Assembly (NCBI GenBank): GCA_051453625.1
Contig: JBOZIK010000001.1
Span: forward strand, 48,112,157-48,176,156
Source of the DNA: Welwitschia mirabilis
Taxonomy: Eukaryota; Gnetophyta; Gnetopsida; Welwitschiales
Reading direction: 5' to 3'
DNA: 64,000 bases
A program made the translations under genes and the position numbers. Positions 22,994-35,212 of this stretch are shown here, in pieces. Below the pieces are notes generated by a model that was not told the origin of the DNA, did no database searches, and worked only from the letters and a program-made list of their open reading frames with translations. Each line of letters opens with the position of its first letter. Within the stretch, counting starts at the first letter, position 1.

Positions 22994-25950
22994 TGATGGT
23001 ATGCTAGCTTTGCAGTGAACATGCACAATTTTTCTTTTTCTTTTCTTGCATTGTACTTTTTAGTTTCTTTCCTCATTTTCCAGTGGTTGGTACTAGTCCA
23101 TTCTAGTGATACCTAAACTGGTCCCATTTTTTTCCTTTAGATTTTTACTTTTTTTTTCACTTTCTACACTTTCTAGTGGTGGGTACTAGTCATTTTCTAA
23201 TAAAACATGAACTATTCTAGCTCTTTTTCATTTTAATTAAACTTTTTAATCATAACTTAAAAATTATTATTATATCAAATTTTCTAGTTGTAAGGTTAGC
23301 AAAGTTTTTGCAGGTTTGCTATCTAGTTTCTCTCAAATCAACCACAACGTAAGAAAAAGATGTAGAAACTAAGACAACAAAAATGAAAAAAAAAATCCTG
23401 TTTTTCCTTTCTTTTTTTTCCTTTGTCCATAAATTTTATGTTTCTGAAATTTTATCTTTTAGTTTATGTATTTGGATTTTAGTTTTTTGAGTTTATAGCT
23501 TTTTGATTTTTCATTCTTCATAGGTTTTCTATAAGTGTTTTTTCTCTACTATTTTAGTTTCTATGATTTATTTGTTATTATTTGTAACCTGAATTTTTTT
23601 TGTGGCTTTGTTCTTATTACCTATCTTTTTGCAGCTCTATTTATGAGTAACAACTAGTTCCACTGGTAGATGTCGCCAGTGGTACTAGGTTTTTTGTGAA
23701 ATTTTCTTTCAAACTTTACCCAGTTACTTATCTCATTCCTATAAAATGCTTTTTCTATTAGGTTCTTTCTAAAAATGTACAAAAAATGGGTTGGAGTTAA
23801 TGATACTTTTGGAAGATTATATGAACACCCCAAATGAAATCTAATGTTGAAAATACTCTTGTTTATTGGAATTATGAGAATCTCTATAGCCTTTCTACTT
23901 ACATTCAACCCAAGACAACTATAGTAGAACCTAAGAAAACTATAAGGGAATACCTTTAACCTAAATACTTAGAAACATCTTCCTATTTTTTTAACCTTCT
24001 AGTATGCATAGATTAGATTTTTAATAAGAAATTATGAATTTGTACCTTCCATCATCCCTTGTAACCCTTATCTTCCATCATCTTATTAATACCTCTCCTC
24101 AATGACAAGTCATATCATCTTAAACCCTAAGATTCTTTTGATAGAGATGAATTGTTAGAGATTATCTTTCACACTTAGAACCCCTACACACATAGATTAA
24201 ACATTTTATAACCTTAAGTTTCAAAATCATTTCTTTTAATAAAAAGAGTTTAATTCTATGTTTTTCACCATCCTTTAAAACACTTATCTTATTACTAACT
24301 CCCTTCAATTCTTAGTTCTTATCCTTCATTTTCTTATGGACCTTCTTCATCTAATCCATTAGAAGAAATAGGAAATTCATGGAATCCAAAGCCTAAATGA
24401 TCCAAAAACATTCTTCTTACTTGAGCAAACTTGAACAAAGTTTTCAATAAGTTTAGAAAATCATCACTCATATCCTCTCTTCTTTGAACCATAAAGAACT
24501 TGACAGGCTTTCTACATTTATTGAATCAAATCCTAGAAGTCTTGAAATGCCGAAGAGGAGTGATGATAGTCACATCTATGATACCCAAGTCATACTATTT
24601 AGGGATGAGAAAGAAACTATTAAGGACCTAGAGGGTGATCAATAATTAGAGGAGGAACAACTAATTTAGGAGAGTCATATATTGGAGGATATATTTATTA
24701 GAAACTTTTATTAAAAATAAAAAATTAAAGAAGAATCCATATCTAATTCATCCTATGTTAAAACTTTACCTTTTTCTTAACATTTTCATGAGCAAACATT
24801 TTAGCTTTATCTTTTTCTTTTGAGTAAGATCCAAGCCTTAATAAAGAAGACAAGACTTTCTTGGAATTGAAACCATCTTCCAAGGATCTTATACATGATT
24901 CTTTTAATAAGTAAAGATTCTTTTAATAAGCATTTACTAATTAAGTGATTTTCAATTCATCTTTGTCTTGACCTTAAGATAATATCTTATAAAAATTATT
25001 AAAAAAGGGTAAACAAGCTAAAGGATGAACCATTTTTAACTTTGAATTCATAAACTTTACTGCTTATATTGATGATCTTTCCAATTTTATAGACTCATGT
25101 ATAAAAATTTTCATAGATTCTCTCCCAATTCATAATTATCTTAATCCTTTACTTATGGATCATCTCAAAAAACCTTGTAGTTCAAAAATTTTAGATTCAT
25201 TACATTACTTTAGGATAGATTTTTCTTTTAGATTAGACATAGGATGGGTAGGTCCTTGCATAATAAATTAATGTCTCTTAATGATATCTCTCTTAAGACC
25301 ACTTAAGTTTAACTATTTGTTTAATCATTACCTTAAGCCATTCCACTTAGGAAATCCAAAATTTCATCCATTTTATAGAATAAGCTACCATCCTCTTAAA
25401 CCTTAAGATCTATCCTTCTACAGTGGCTTTATTTCATAAGGATAACTGATCATACTCCCCTTGTATATACTTATGAGTTTCTAAGACTTAATAACCCAAC
25501 TTGATGCCCTTTAACAATCAACCCATTAATAAGTAATCTCCTTCTTAATGCAAGTTCTAATTGAGATTAAGTACATTAGCTTTCACTTGAGGTCTTTAAT
25601 ATTGAAAACGTAAGGGGATAAAAAGTGAAATCTACTTTTATATTATCGCTTTTTTTTAAAGCATTTAAGGGGATAAGATCAGTTCTTAATTAGGCTAGTG
25701 AGTTAATGACCCTTCCTACATGCATTACAAAAATGTATATAAGAAGTAACAGCAAAAGAAAAAAACAATATCTCTTCTTCAAAAGCACATTTTATTTTTG
25801 ATTAGTTTTACTGGGTTTAGTTAGCTACATTTGAGCTATGGACACTCACTGACAATGCAACTTTAATGATATATTTTAGGGCACATTCAATTGCATTAGT
25901 GCTATAGACACTCACTAGTAATGTAGCACTAATTCTTTAAGAAAAACATG
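22994..25950 (+). mobile_element. Interior of the second non-autonomous LTR element, 3' end missing
   Basis: Leader with repeated AGTGGT-GGTACTAGTC words at about 23082-23110 and 23173-23192, then AT-rich sequence with one short broken frame (24440-24640) that I do not recognise. The stretch 25673-25930 matches 5650-5890 of the first member in inverted orientation, which shows that both belong to one family. In the first member about 0.7 kb and an LTR follow this block; here the sequence instead runs into a truncated copia LTR by 26130, so the 3' end was lost. No RT, RNase H or integrase seen. Confidence 0.6.
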
Positions 25951-26129
25951 CTTAATTCTGTTGGAATAAGTACCATAATACTAGATGCTTAGTAAGATCA
26001 AAATACTTAAAATAAAGGTATACATGGCTATGGGAAAGTAAAACTTAAAAAGAAAAATGTGGGAATTGAAGATTTTCTTGTGATTTATTAAATAATTGTA
26101 CTTAAGATTTTTCTACTAACTCCTGGATT

Positions 26130-27172
26130 TTTAGATTTTTAGTTGATACTTTACTTGGATAGTGTTTTGATCCATAAATTAGTTGAAAATATTTATATTA
26201 AACTAGAAGAGGTAATAGAGATAAATTATATTTTGATAAATTATCTACATCTCAAGGAATCAATAAGTTTTATATCTTAGATTAATGATCACTAAGGGGT
26301 ATAGAACCATAGACATCTTACATGTTGAAGATATTTGCCTAAGAAGAGACGTATTTCATCTCAAAGATGTCTATCTAAAAAATTTGTGAAAAATAAAATA
26401 GTTATTTAATGCCTAAAGCTTAGCCATTTCTATATACTATATGGTAGTTACATGTTTTTAAACAACTATCTTTCTAGAGTAATAGTAAGAAAGACATCAA
26501 AACTATAAAGAGTGCAAAGAGAGACGATTTAAAAAAAAGAAGACACACACAAGTAATTAGTACTACATCAAAATCTTTTATCAATATTTTACAAAGGATT
26601 ATTTGGTGAATACATCATTTGATTAGTGACTCTTATAAAGCTACATTACTCTAATCTTTAACACTCATGGATGATAACAAAAGGAAGAACTTAAGCACTC
26701 CATTAAAGAGACATCTTTTCAGGCTTGTTGTTTTATTTATTATCATTGTTTATTGGAACTTAGATTAGAGGACTATGAGATTTTTGAATATACTCATTAT
26801 AGTCTATTTCTTATTTTCAATCTTAGGATCCCTTGCTAGGTTTTCCATGTTGTAAGGTAATCCTTATATGGGTGTGCTTCTTAACTATTTGTAAGCACAT
26901 TTCTATTTTTAATATATTGAATATCCTCAATGGGAAGAGAGTATTGCCTTGAGATAAGTATCTAAATCATATGTAAGGTTGATAATGCTCTAAAACCACT
27001 ATTTTATAGGTTGAGGATATCTAGAGGTATGAGAGGAAACCACCCTTTGTTTGTGGAATACCCAGGTTAGAGAACCATGTTAATTCACTAAGGTGTTTAT
27101 TATATAACTTTTAATTTGTTTTTAGAATAATTTATTTTTGGTAGTCTTATTTATCCCTCCCATCTGAGTTCA
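26130..27172 (+). repeat. 5' LTR of the copia element, 5'-truncated
   Basis: Matches 48526-49533 through most of its length and ends in the same way (gagttca here, aagttca there). About the first 330 bp of the LTR, present in the 3' copy, are missing. It keeps the region that the gypsy element interrupts in the 3' LTR, at about 26195-26235. Confidence 0.8.
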
Positions 27173-27184
27173 ATAATATTTAAG

Positions 27185-27196
27185 TGTTATTAGAGT
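27185..27196 (+). other. Primer binding site for initiator tRNA-Met, decayed
   Basis: Reads TGTTATTAGAGT; the ideal site is TGGTATCAGAGC (9 of 12). It lies 12 bp after the LTR end, the usual place in copia elements. Confidence 0.55.
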
Positions 27197-27289
27197 GGCT
27201 ACTTATAAAAAGGGAGTAACATTCTTGAGTGAACTATGGAAGGGCTATAATCAGTCAGATCTTCACTCTTCAATGAGACTAACTATGCC

Positions 27290-28740
27290 TAGTGGAAGAT
27301 GAGCATGTGGATATGGTTATAGTCTTATGAGTTTTAGGTTTGGCAAATCATTAAAGATAGATACTAAAAACCTACAAAAACTATAATAGATGTTGCAGAA
27401 AATTCCATTACACAAATTAACCTAGAAGGAACTAGGAAGGAAAAGAAAAGAAAACATTCATGTATGACTCAAAAGCAGCAAATGCTCTATACTCAACCAT
27501 TATAATGGAGTAATTCAAAAGAATAACTAAATGTAAAACTACACAAGAAATATAGAATTTTCTAGTGAGGAAATATAAAGGAACCTCCATCATCAAGCAA
27601 TTAAAACTTCTTCTCTGAACAAATCAGTTTGAAAATCTAAAGATGAACAATGGAGAAAGAATACATGGATACTTTACAAGAATCGCTAACATAGTAAATG
27701 TCATACATGGAATTGGTGAAATTATTCCTAAGGCCAAGATAATCCAAAAGGTTTTTATATTCTTAACTATAGAATATAGGCCTAATACAAAAGCCATGAA
27801 AGAATCAAGAGACTTTAACTCAATGAAGATTGAAAAATCACAAAGTGCTTTAATGGCTTATGAAATGAATCTTATTCAAGATGGTACTTTAAAAATAAAT
27901 CATATTGCTCTTAAAGCCTATGAAAGTACAAGATAAGTTTGTAAAGGAAAAACAAAAGAAGGATCGTATGGAGATGACTTTGAAGATGATGTGGATGAAG
28001 AACTTTCTTCATCACAAAACAAGTCAAAATACTTATTTTACAAAAGAATAACAAAAAGGAGGACTATCAAATCATTTAGATTTTAAGTTAGAGATAAGTC
28101 CAAAGGTAAAATTACTAGTATCTCTTCATTTTATTCCGAGTCTAATATTTTCAAGTTAGAATGTTGGGTTATTGGAGGACGAGGACACATAACCTTAGAA
28201 TGGACTAGCTCTAATAGATTACAGGAAAAAGAACAAAAGAAATACCCCAAGAAAAGAAGATCTTTATTTACAGACAGGATGATGACGAGGATGTAATCAA
28301 AGTAGAAACATCTAATGATGAAAAAGTTCATCTATCCTACATGGACATTGTACATATCCAAAATAAAAGTGATGAAAGAAAAGAAGAATCTAAATCAAAT
28401 AGTAATGGTGAAATAGGTACGGAACTTTAAGATAGGTATAATTTAATTTCTAAAGAATTAATTAAGTTTAAAAAGTATATGCTAAAATGAAAATATTATT
28501 TCATTCCCATGCATCAACATATAAATAAGAAATATGTTCTTGCAATAGGTTATCACTGGAAAACTCAACTCTTAAAGCTGAAATTGATAAATTAATGTAT
28601 GAATTAAAGCATGTTAGATAGAAAATTTCTAACTTAAAAAGAATAAATGAGAAGTTTACTAAAGGGAATAAGACCTTAAATATCATGCTTGAACAATGCA
28701 AAATCCTAAATAATAAAAGTGGTTTTAAGTCATAATAAAG
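27290..28740 (+). pseudogene. Copia gag (UBN2-type) with degenerate zinc knuckle
   Basis: With stops and shifts, the frame reads DSKAANALYSTI, CKTTQEI, YKGTSIIKQLKLLL, then the open stretch 27643-27936 with GERIHGYFTRIANIVNVI, RPNTKAMKES and LMAYEMNL. This is the usual order of the copia gag core, which packages the RNA into particles. A zinc-knuckle relic ECWVIGGRGHITLEW follows at about 28158; the second Cys has become Gly and the last Trp. A long charged tail to 28740, rich in Lys, Glu and Asn, is typical of Sirevirus gag. Confidence 0.78.
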
Positions 28741-29019
28741 CCTTCACTAGTACTTTAGCTTCCTTGTTCAACAAATAAGACTACAAACCAAGGTATGAGC
28801 ATATAGTTTATACCGATAATATTATTTGTTATTATTGCTATAAATGAGGTTATTATTACTTTAATTATCTAATTAACTTTAAAATTAGATATTACACTAA
28901 CAATGCCAAAAGACCAAGAAACATGGTATAATGTTCTGTGTAGGCCAAACCAAAGAAAATATGACTTCCAAAATTAAAACCAACTCTATTAGCTCAGATT
29001 TCACTAGAAGTAGTAAAGA

Positions 29020-29215
29020 AACATGTTTAGTATATTAATAGTGGATGTTTAAGGCATATGAATGAAGAGAAATTTATCTTTATCACTTTGGTAGAGTAAG
29101 ACAAAGGAGTGGTCACCTTTGGCGATAATACAGAGGTGCTTATCAGAGGTATTGGAACTATTGAAGGAGGTAACCTACCTAAGGTAAAAGATGTTTTCTT
29201 TGTATAAGTATTACA
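29020..29215 (+). pseudogene. Copia aspartic protease, active site lost
   Basis: Reads stop-YINSGCLRHMNEEKF, then GVVTFGDNTEVLIRGIGTIE and VKDVFFV. The copia active site is W-x-x-DSGCSRHM. Here Trp is a TAG (29028-29030) and the catalytic Asp is Asn (29037-29039), each a single G-to-A change. Confidence 0.75.
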
Positions 29216-29409
29216 ACATAATCTTTTAAGTATTACTTAATTATGCAATGCAAACCTTTTTGTTACATTTTTCAAAGATGGTTGTATTATCAAATAACAT
29301 AATTCAATCAAAATCTTATTTGCTAAATTAAAAAATTTAGTGTCTACATCACTACTTTACAAGACAATTATAACAAGAAAACCAAGTGTCTATTAAGTGC
29401 TACAAGTAA

Positions 29410-30300
29410 AACAGAGCTATGGCACATGAAAATTGGACATGTAAATAAAGACTTTATAAAAATATTATTTTTAAAAGAAATGGTAAGAGGACTTTCTAAG
29501 TTGCAAAGCACTAATAATCAAGTTTGTGAGGCATGCCAAAACGAAAACAAGGGTAATATTTAACCCAAAAAAACACCATCACAACTAAACCTCCTTTAGA
29601 TCTTTTGCATATTGATATTGTTGGTCCATCTTCTACATAAATTTTTGATAAGAAAATATATTATGTAACTATTATTGATGGCTAGTATCATTTGACATAA
29701 GAATACTTCTTTGCATATAAGGATAAGGCATTTGACTTTTTCTCTAAGTTGTGTATTAGGTTACCAAAAAAAAAGGGGGTACAATATTAAGATAATAATA
29801 AGCAATAATGGTACTGAATTTAAAAATGCAAGGTTAAAAAATGTTTATGAATAGTTTGATATTATTTACCAACTCGCAAGAAATGTGTAACAAAATGGAG
29901 TTGTTGAAAGGAAGAATAGAGCTCTAAATAAAATGGCAAAAACAATGATGCATAATAAATAGATTCCTTATCGGATTCTTTATCATTTTTGGGTATAAGC
30001 CATCAACACTACATGTTACATTTCCAATCAAGTTATGATAAGAAGTTTCACTTCCAACACTTCATATTATCTATGATTCGGTAAGAAACCATTAGTAAGT
30101 TATCTTCATATATTTGGATCAAAATTTTTCGTCTTAAATGAAAAGGATAAGCTAATAAAATTCAGTTCCAAAATTGACAATGACATCTTTCTAAGTTATT
30201 CTATGATTAGTAAAGCTTATAGAGTGTTTAGCAACAAAACTCATGTAGTAGAGGAAATTAAAAATGTTAAGATAAATGATACTAACTCAACTTCAGTTTG
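29410..30300 (+). pseudogene. Copia integrase
   Basis: The zinc-binding part keeps ELWHMKIGHVN and CEACQ (29524-29538). The core has HIDIVGPS (first Asp, about 29612), SNNGTEFKN (second catalytic Asp changed to Asn at 29804-29806) and QNGVVERKNRALNKMAKTMM (Glu kept, about 29900). It ends with FGSKFFVLNEKDK and the C-terminal FLSYS...AYRVFSNKT. It lies between protease and RT, the copia order. Stops at several positions. Confidence 0.8.
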
Positions 30301-30534
30301 TGTGCAAGATCACTATATTCATATATAGATTGATTAATCATCTAGCCATCCTCAAGCATAATTAGACAATGAGGAGAAAAAGGAAGAAGAAATAGACAAG
30401 GAAGCTTCTTCAAACATGATCAAACTAAAGAGAAGTCACTCTATAAATAAAATAATAGGTAGTTTGTATGTTGGTATTTAACTCAAAGTCGTACTAAGGG
30501 ATTATGTGGATTTGTAGTGTATATCTCATAGGTA

Positions 30535-31320
30535 GTATCCAAAACTTTCAATGAAGCAGAAAATGATAAACATTAGATGCTAGCAATGTAAGAGGAACTT
30601 AATTAGTTTGAAAGATGTAATGTCTGGGAACTCACTCTAAGAACATTTAATAAATCTATTATTGGCACAAATTGGGTCTTTAGAAACAAAATAGATGAAA
30701 ATGGTAATGTTATCATAAACAAAGAAACTGTAGTAGCTAAATGGTGTAATTAATAAGAGGCATAGATTTCAAAGGAACCTTTACACCAGTAGCTTATATG
30801 AAGTCCATAAAAATTCTTTTATCCTTTGCATGCATTAAAGGATTTAGAATCCATCAGATGGATGTTAAAAATGACTTTTTAAATAAAGTACTTCAAGAGG
30901 AATTATATATTGAGCAATATGAAGAGTTTTCTAGCTATCATAAAATAGACTATGTTTACAAACCGAAAAAGGCTCTTTATGGTTTCAAACAAGCTTCTAG
31001 AGCTTGGTATGAGAAACTCTCAGATACTCTAATAGAAAATGGATTGAAAAGAGGTAATCTGATGTTATAATATTTATTAAAATTGATGGTAAGTATTTTA
31101 CTATTATATAAATCTATGTGGATGATATTTTTTTTGAAGCTACTAGTAAATTATTATATGAGAAGTTTCCTAAGATTATACAAGATGAGTTCAAAATGAG
31201 TATTATGGGAGAGATGAGTAACTTCTTGGGGCTTCAAGCAATGCAAATGCAAACACGGTACATTCATTTCTAAAACTAAATATATTAAAAGTTTTCTCAT
31301 CAAGTATGGCTTATAGGATT
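30535..31320 (+). pseudogene. Copia reverse transcriptase
   Basis: Begins EELN-stop-FERCNVWEL and TNWVFRNKIDENGNVI (about 30600-30710). It continues with DFKGTFTPVAYMKSIKILL, FRIHQMDVKNDFLNK (30855) and YKPKKALYGFKQASRAWY (about 30957-31010). The catalytic box IYVDDIFFEATSK (YVDD at 31115-31126) is intact at the sequence level, although in a different frame from 30798-31070. Then come FKMSIMGEMSNFLGLQ and an SKTKYIKSFL-like block. Function: copies element RNA to DNA. Confidence 0.82.
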
Positions 31321-31559
31321 ATAAAACCAAAGATATTCCAATGAACCAAAGCATAAAACTAGATAAAGATGAGCATGGTAAGAAAGTTGACCAAAAACTA
31401 TATAGAGGTATGATTGGTAGCTTATTATAGATTACTAATAATAAACCTAATATCATTTTGTGTATAAGTATTTATGCTCTTTATCAAAATGAAATCTCAT
31501 CTTATGGGAGTTAAAAGAATATTTTACTATGTAAAAGATACTACTAATTAGGGCTTTTG

Positions 31560-32055
31560 GTATTTAAAGAAATCTTATCTTAATCTAGTTGAGTATTATA
31601 ATTCAGATTGGGAAAGATGTAAAGATGATAGAAAGAACACAAGTATAACCTACTTCTTGCTTGGGCAATGTTTGGTATGTTGGAGTAGCAAGAAGCAAAA
31701 ATCAACTAATCTCTCATTATTAAGCCTAAATATTGCTACTAAGAGTTGTTATGCTCAACTACTTTGGATGAGGAAAACTCTAAAAGATTTTGGACTATCC
31801 TTGGAAATCATTTGCATCTTTTGCAACAACAAAAGTGCTATTAGCATCTTAAAAAAACCGATACAACATTCAAGAACCAAACATATTGAGATCAAACATC
31901 ATTTTCTATCAGAGCATGTAAAAAATAAAGATATCATGCTACAATACATTAACACCAATGATAAACTTATTGATGTTTTCACTAAATTACTAAGTGCTAA
32001 CAGGTCTGTTAAATTATGTAGAAACTTAGGGATTGGGCCTTGCCCAATTAGGTAA
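31560..32055 (+). pseudogene. Copia RNase H
   Basis: An open frame at 31657-32055 reads CLVCWSSKKQKSTNLSL, AQLLWMRKTLKDFGL, CIFCNNKSAISILKKP and HSRTKHIEIKHHFLSEHV, ending TNDKLIDVFTKLL. The Asp of the normal Y/F-CDN-SA motif is Asn (FCNNKSA), again one base. Upstream residues (LVEYYNSDW) keep the first block. It removes the RNA strand during reverse transcription. Confidence 0.82.
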
Positions 32056-32248
32056 TTCATTAGATAATCACTCTTAAAATCTCATCTCTACATTATGATA
32101 TTTTATGAGTTGATATTATACTTAAACCATAAAATAGTAAATTATGTACATGTTACTTTACTTATTTGCTATAATACCTTTATCATAATGTTAGTCGTAG
32201 AAAATTTTAAAGTCTTATCATCTTTTAGGGAAATTGTCTTTTAATGGA

Positions 32249-32656
32249 AGACGTCTATCATGGTTACTCCTTAAGTATTATAGATGTTTATCAAGTAGAC
32301 ATCTGTATATGTTAGATGTATTTAAAGGTTAGGTGCATTTTTCTTTATTTTTTGAAACAGACATCTTTGGATAGATAGATGTCTTTATAGTATGTAGATG
32401 ATTCACAAAATTTATTAATGTAAGATGTCTTTTATCCATATAGACATCTATTCTTGTCATTTTGAACATCTTTCAATTGATAGATATCTTTCAAAGAATT
32501 GTACAGAAAATAAAACACATGCCAAAATGAGGGTTTTGACCCTTTTTATTTAGAAAAGATGCCATCATCTATCATTTTTAATCCTTTACTTAGTAGGTGT
32601 CCATCTTAGAGCTCCTTTTTAGCCTCTTTTTTTTGGATCTCTTAGCGTAGACATCT
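32249..32656 (+). promoter_or_regulatory. Cluster of AGAYRTCT palindromes after copia pol
   Basis: Seven copies of AGACGTCT, AGACATCT or AGATGTCT in about 400 bp: 32249, 32297, 32359, 32377, 32423, 32442 and 32649. More occur in the LTRs (26311, 26365, 35073, 35146, 48663, 48684; LTR positions approximate). Repeated palindromes in LTR and pre-PPT sequence are a known feature of Sireviruses. Confidence 0.65.
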
Positions 32657-32869
32657 TGGATATGAAAGAAGTCTTTACAACTAGCATAATAGGTGTTCTT
32701 TTATTAAACAAGTGCTCTTTCATTAAATCTTTTATATTTGGTCATTATCAGTTCAATTTTTGCATATTTTCTTTAAATAGGATGAGGAGAAAACCCTTTG
32801 ATGCCTTCCAAAGAAAAAACCTATTAATTTTATCATGAATCTACTATTAAACATTTTAAAATTTGGACC

Positions 32870-33985
32870 AGAAACTCCATCATTTGCAAAATAAACTCTT
32901 GGATTCCAAAATAAAAGAAAAAATAAGCTTCTTGCTTATTTTCACATGTTGGTTGGGACAGGGTAATTTAATTAGACTAGGGCATTCTAGAGCTTATAGT
33001 TAAGGAATTCTATGTTAATATATATGAGATAGATGATAGCACTGCAACTTTTCAAACTCAAGTATAAGGTACTTCTCTATTTCTTACATCTATTTTTATA
33101 AATTTCATGCTTGGTGTAGATGATGTAGAGCTTCCAAAATCATGTGTGCATTATTTTAAAGATATATTCACTTACCACTCTATTAGTATTTCATGGTGCT
33201 CATTGAGTAATGTACTTTTTTGGCATTCTAAAATGAATTTTTATGAGAATATAGAACATAAAAATATGGTACTAGATGACTCTATTTTGAGTTTAATCAC
33301 ATTTTACAACATACTTGTTCAAGGTAGCAGCTATAGTTATTTCAACATAATCCAGACATTTATGGTTTATTATCTTCTTACAGGGCTGAGGATTGACCTC
33401 AACTTTATTTTATATATCATTACTCTATTCTAAAAAGATCAGACTTGGAGCTATCCTTGCTTGGTTAGTATAATTATCAACAATGTCATCATCTCAATGT
33501 CACAGGTTAATCTCATTCAACTTAAGAAGCCACTTTCAGAGTTTAGTGAGAAATGATGAATACTAGTACTAGTTGGTGAAGGCACAAGTAGAAGACCTTC
33601 TAAATCACAGTTTCAGTACTCTTAATCTATGGCCTCTCATAGTTCATCATCAGTAAAGAAGGGTCTAAATACTAATGCTAAGATGATAAGCAAGATTACA
33701 CACAATTTATTAAGGTTGAAGAAGCACCATTCCATAGCTAGTGAAGGAGAGACTCCCACAGGTAGTTGGGAATTCATGGGGACATCTACTTGGTCTAATT
33801 CTAAGGAGGAATTAGAGGCAAAGAAACCTCCAACACCTCTTTCTATAGGATATGATGTAGGCCATGAAGCAAATTCTAATTCTTCAGAGTTCACAGACAC
33901 AATGGGAGAATTAAGATTTAATACAAGCACAGGGAAAGCACAAGGCTCTGGCATAGTCACAAGGAGAGCAATAGGGAGACTCTAA
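32870..33985 (+). pseudogene. Accessory third ORF of the copia element (Sirevirus env-like position)
   Basis: One frame, with few stops, runs from about 32770 to 33985. It gives LIVKEFYVNIYEIDD, a basic/hydrophobic block, DDVELPKSCVHYFKDIF, then FYNILVQGSSYSYFNIIQTF and VYYLLTGLRIDLNFILYII, and a Ser/Glu-rich C-terminal part (33629-33985). The EFY-N--, LLTG-RI-L motif order looks like the plant retroelement domain PF20167, also suspected in the gypsy element at 37060-39000. The position, after RNase H and before the purine tract, is where Sireviruses carry an env-like ORF of unknown function. I see no convincing signal peptide or fusion features, so an envelope role is not supported. Confidence 0.5.
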
Positions 33986-34815
33986 GAGCTTTAATGATCA
34001 ACCCCTCATTTTTTGTAGGCCTCATTAAAAATTATTCATTTACTATCCTGCACAACCTCTGTCATCCCCTTGTCCATTATCACCATCTCACCTTCCATCT
34101 CCATCACCGTCTTTCATAGTACCAATCCATGCTTCGCCTCTTATCACAACTCCACCATTATCTTTCACCGTAGCTTCTTTATTACTTCTATTACCCCTTA
34201 TATGTATTCATGCATGAGGAGATAGACCTCTTAAGTCCTCAATAGGTCATCCTAGCTACCATCTATAAAATGGAATACACCTCCATCCACATCTTTTTCT
34301 TTATACATCATTTAGATTGACATCATAAAGAATAGTGACAATCATAGCAACGATGTAGGAGATGACACTTGGTACACTAGTGACTCAGTTCTTTGTAATT
34401 AGCTCCTTTTGTATGCCATCCAAAAAATGGGGAGAAGATATGCAAATTAGTTTAGACATCTTGTATGAGTCTAGAGGATATGATATTAAGATAGATGGAT
34501 TGGACTCCCCACAAGTGACATCCTTATTGATGATCACTTTTTGTTGTTGACACACATTACATGTTCTATTATTGTCTATTATTATTTTTTTCACTTTTCT
34601 ACAATTACATATTTCTTATGTGTTTAATCATTTATACTACGTCTTCTTTACTATTCTACATGACTATGTGTGTGATTAATAAATATTTTTAAAACTATTA
34701 AAATTTATATCATGTCTCATATCATATGTTATATTCTCTCTTTGACTAAAGTATTTCCATTTAGTTGATAAAACATGATTACGTTAATGAGATCTTTCAA
34801 GTTTTGAACATCATC
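33986..34815 (+). other. AT-rich 3' untranslated part of the copia element
   Basis: Between the accessory ORF and the purine tract. It starts with a Pro/Thr/Ser-coding stretch (ccatctccatcaccgtc at about 34096) that may be the eroded C-terminus of the ORF. Nothing else recognised. Confidence 0.45.
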
Positions 34816-34828
34816 AAAAGGGGGAGAT
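34816..34828 (+). other. Polypurine tract of the copia element
   Basis: AAAAGGGGGAGAT followed by TAT and the LTR start TGATAAAA. The form GGGGGAGATT before the 3' LTR is common in Sireviruses. Confidence 0.7.
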
Positions 34829-34831
34829 TAT

Positions 34832-35212
34832 TGATAAAATTTCAACTTGATGATTCCACTTATCAAATGTAATATGTCTATAATGTAAGCTAGTTATATT
34901 GGAGAATATCAAATTGCAAAAAACATTAATCCAAGTCAAACCTTAAGTTCATATTACACAAAAGGTTTAGCTCAAATTTCATGAATGTTAAAACAAAATT
35001 GATAGAAGATGTTTATAGGAAAGACTTTTGCTATATGGAATATGGATATGATAAACTAGACTTCATCATAGAAAAAGACATCTATATTAACAAATACATC
35101 CATACTAAAACAAGGACCTGAGACAAGTGAAAGATGTATATTATATTAAAGACGTCTATACTACTTTGACTCTTGGAAAATGTCTACATAGTTGAAGATG
35201 TATATACTGAAC
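34832..35212 (+). repeat. 3' LTR of the copia element, left part
   Basis: Begins TGATAAAATTTC after the purine tract and is interrupted after TGAAC (35208-35212) by the gypsy element. The last 50 bp match 26145-26200 of the 5' LTR, and the match resumes across the insertion at 48526. Confidence 0.8.
35208..35212 (+). repeat. Target-site duplication TGAAC of the nested gypsy element, left
   Basis: TGAAC here and at 48521-48525 directly flank LTRs that begin TGATG and end CATCA. Removing the insertion and one TGAAC restores the alignment with the 5' LTR of the copia element at about 26213. Confidence 0.85.

Noticed and set aside
28131-28701. Minus-strand ORFs in the copia gag region
   Set aside because: Antisense shadows of the decayed gag frame on the plus strand.
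33107-33433. Envelope glycoprotein gene in the copia element
   Set aside because: Position fits an env-like ORF, but no signal peptide, fusion peptide or clear anchor could be seen; motif order fits a plant retroelement accessory domain better.
33637-33960. Minus-strand 107-codon ORF
   Set aside because: Exact antisense of the accessory ORF C-terminal part; the plus frame continues with upstream family-like sequence, the minus frame does not.
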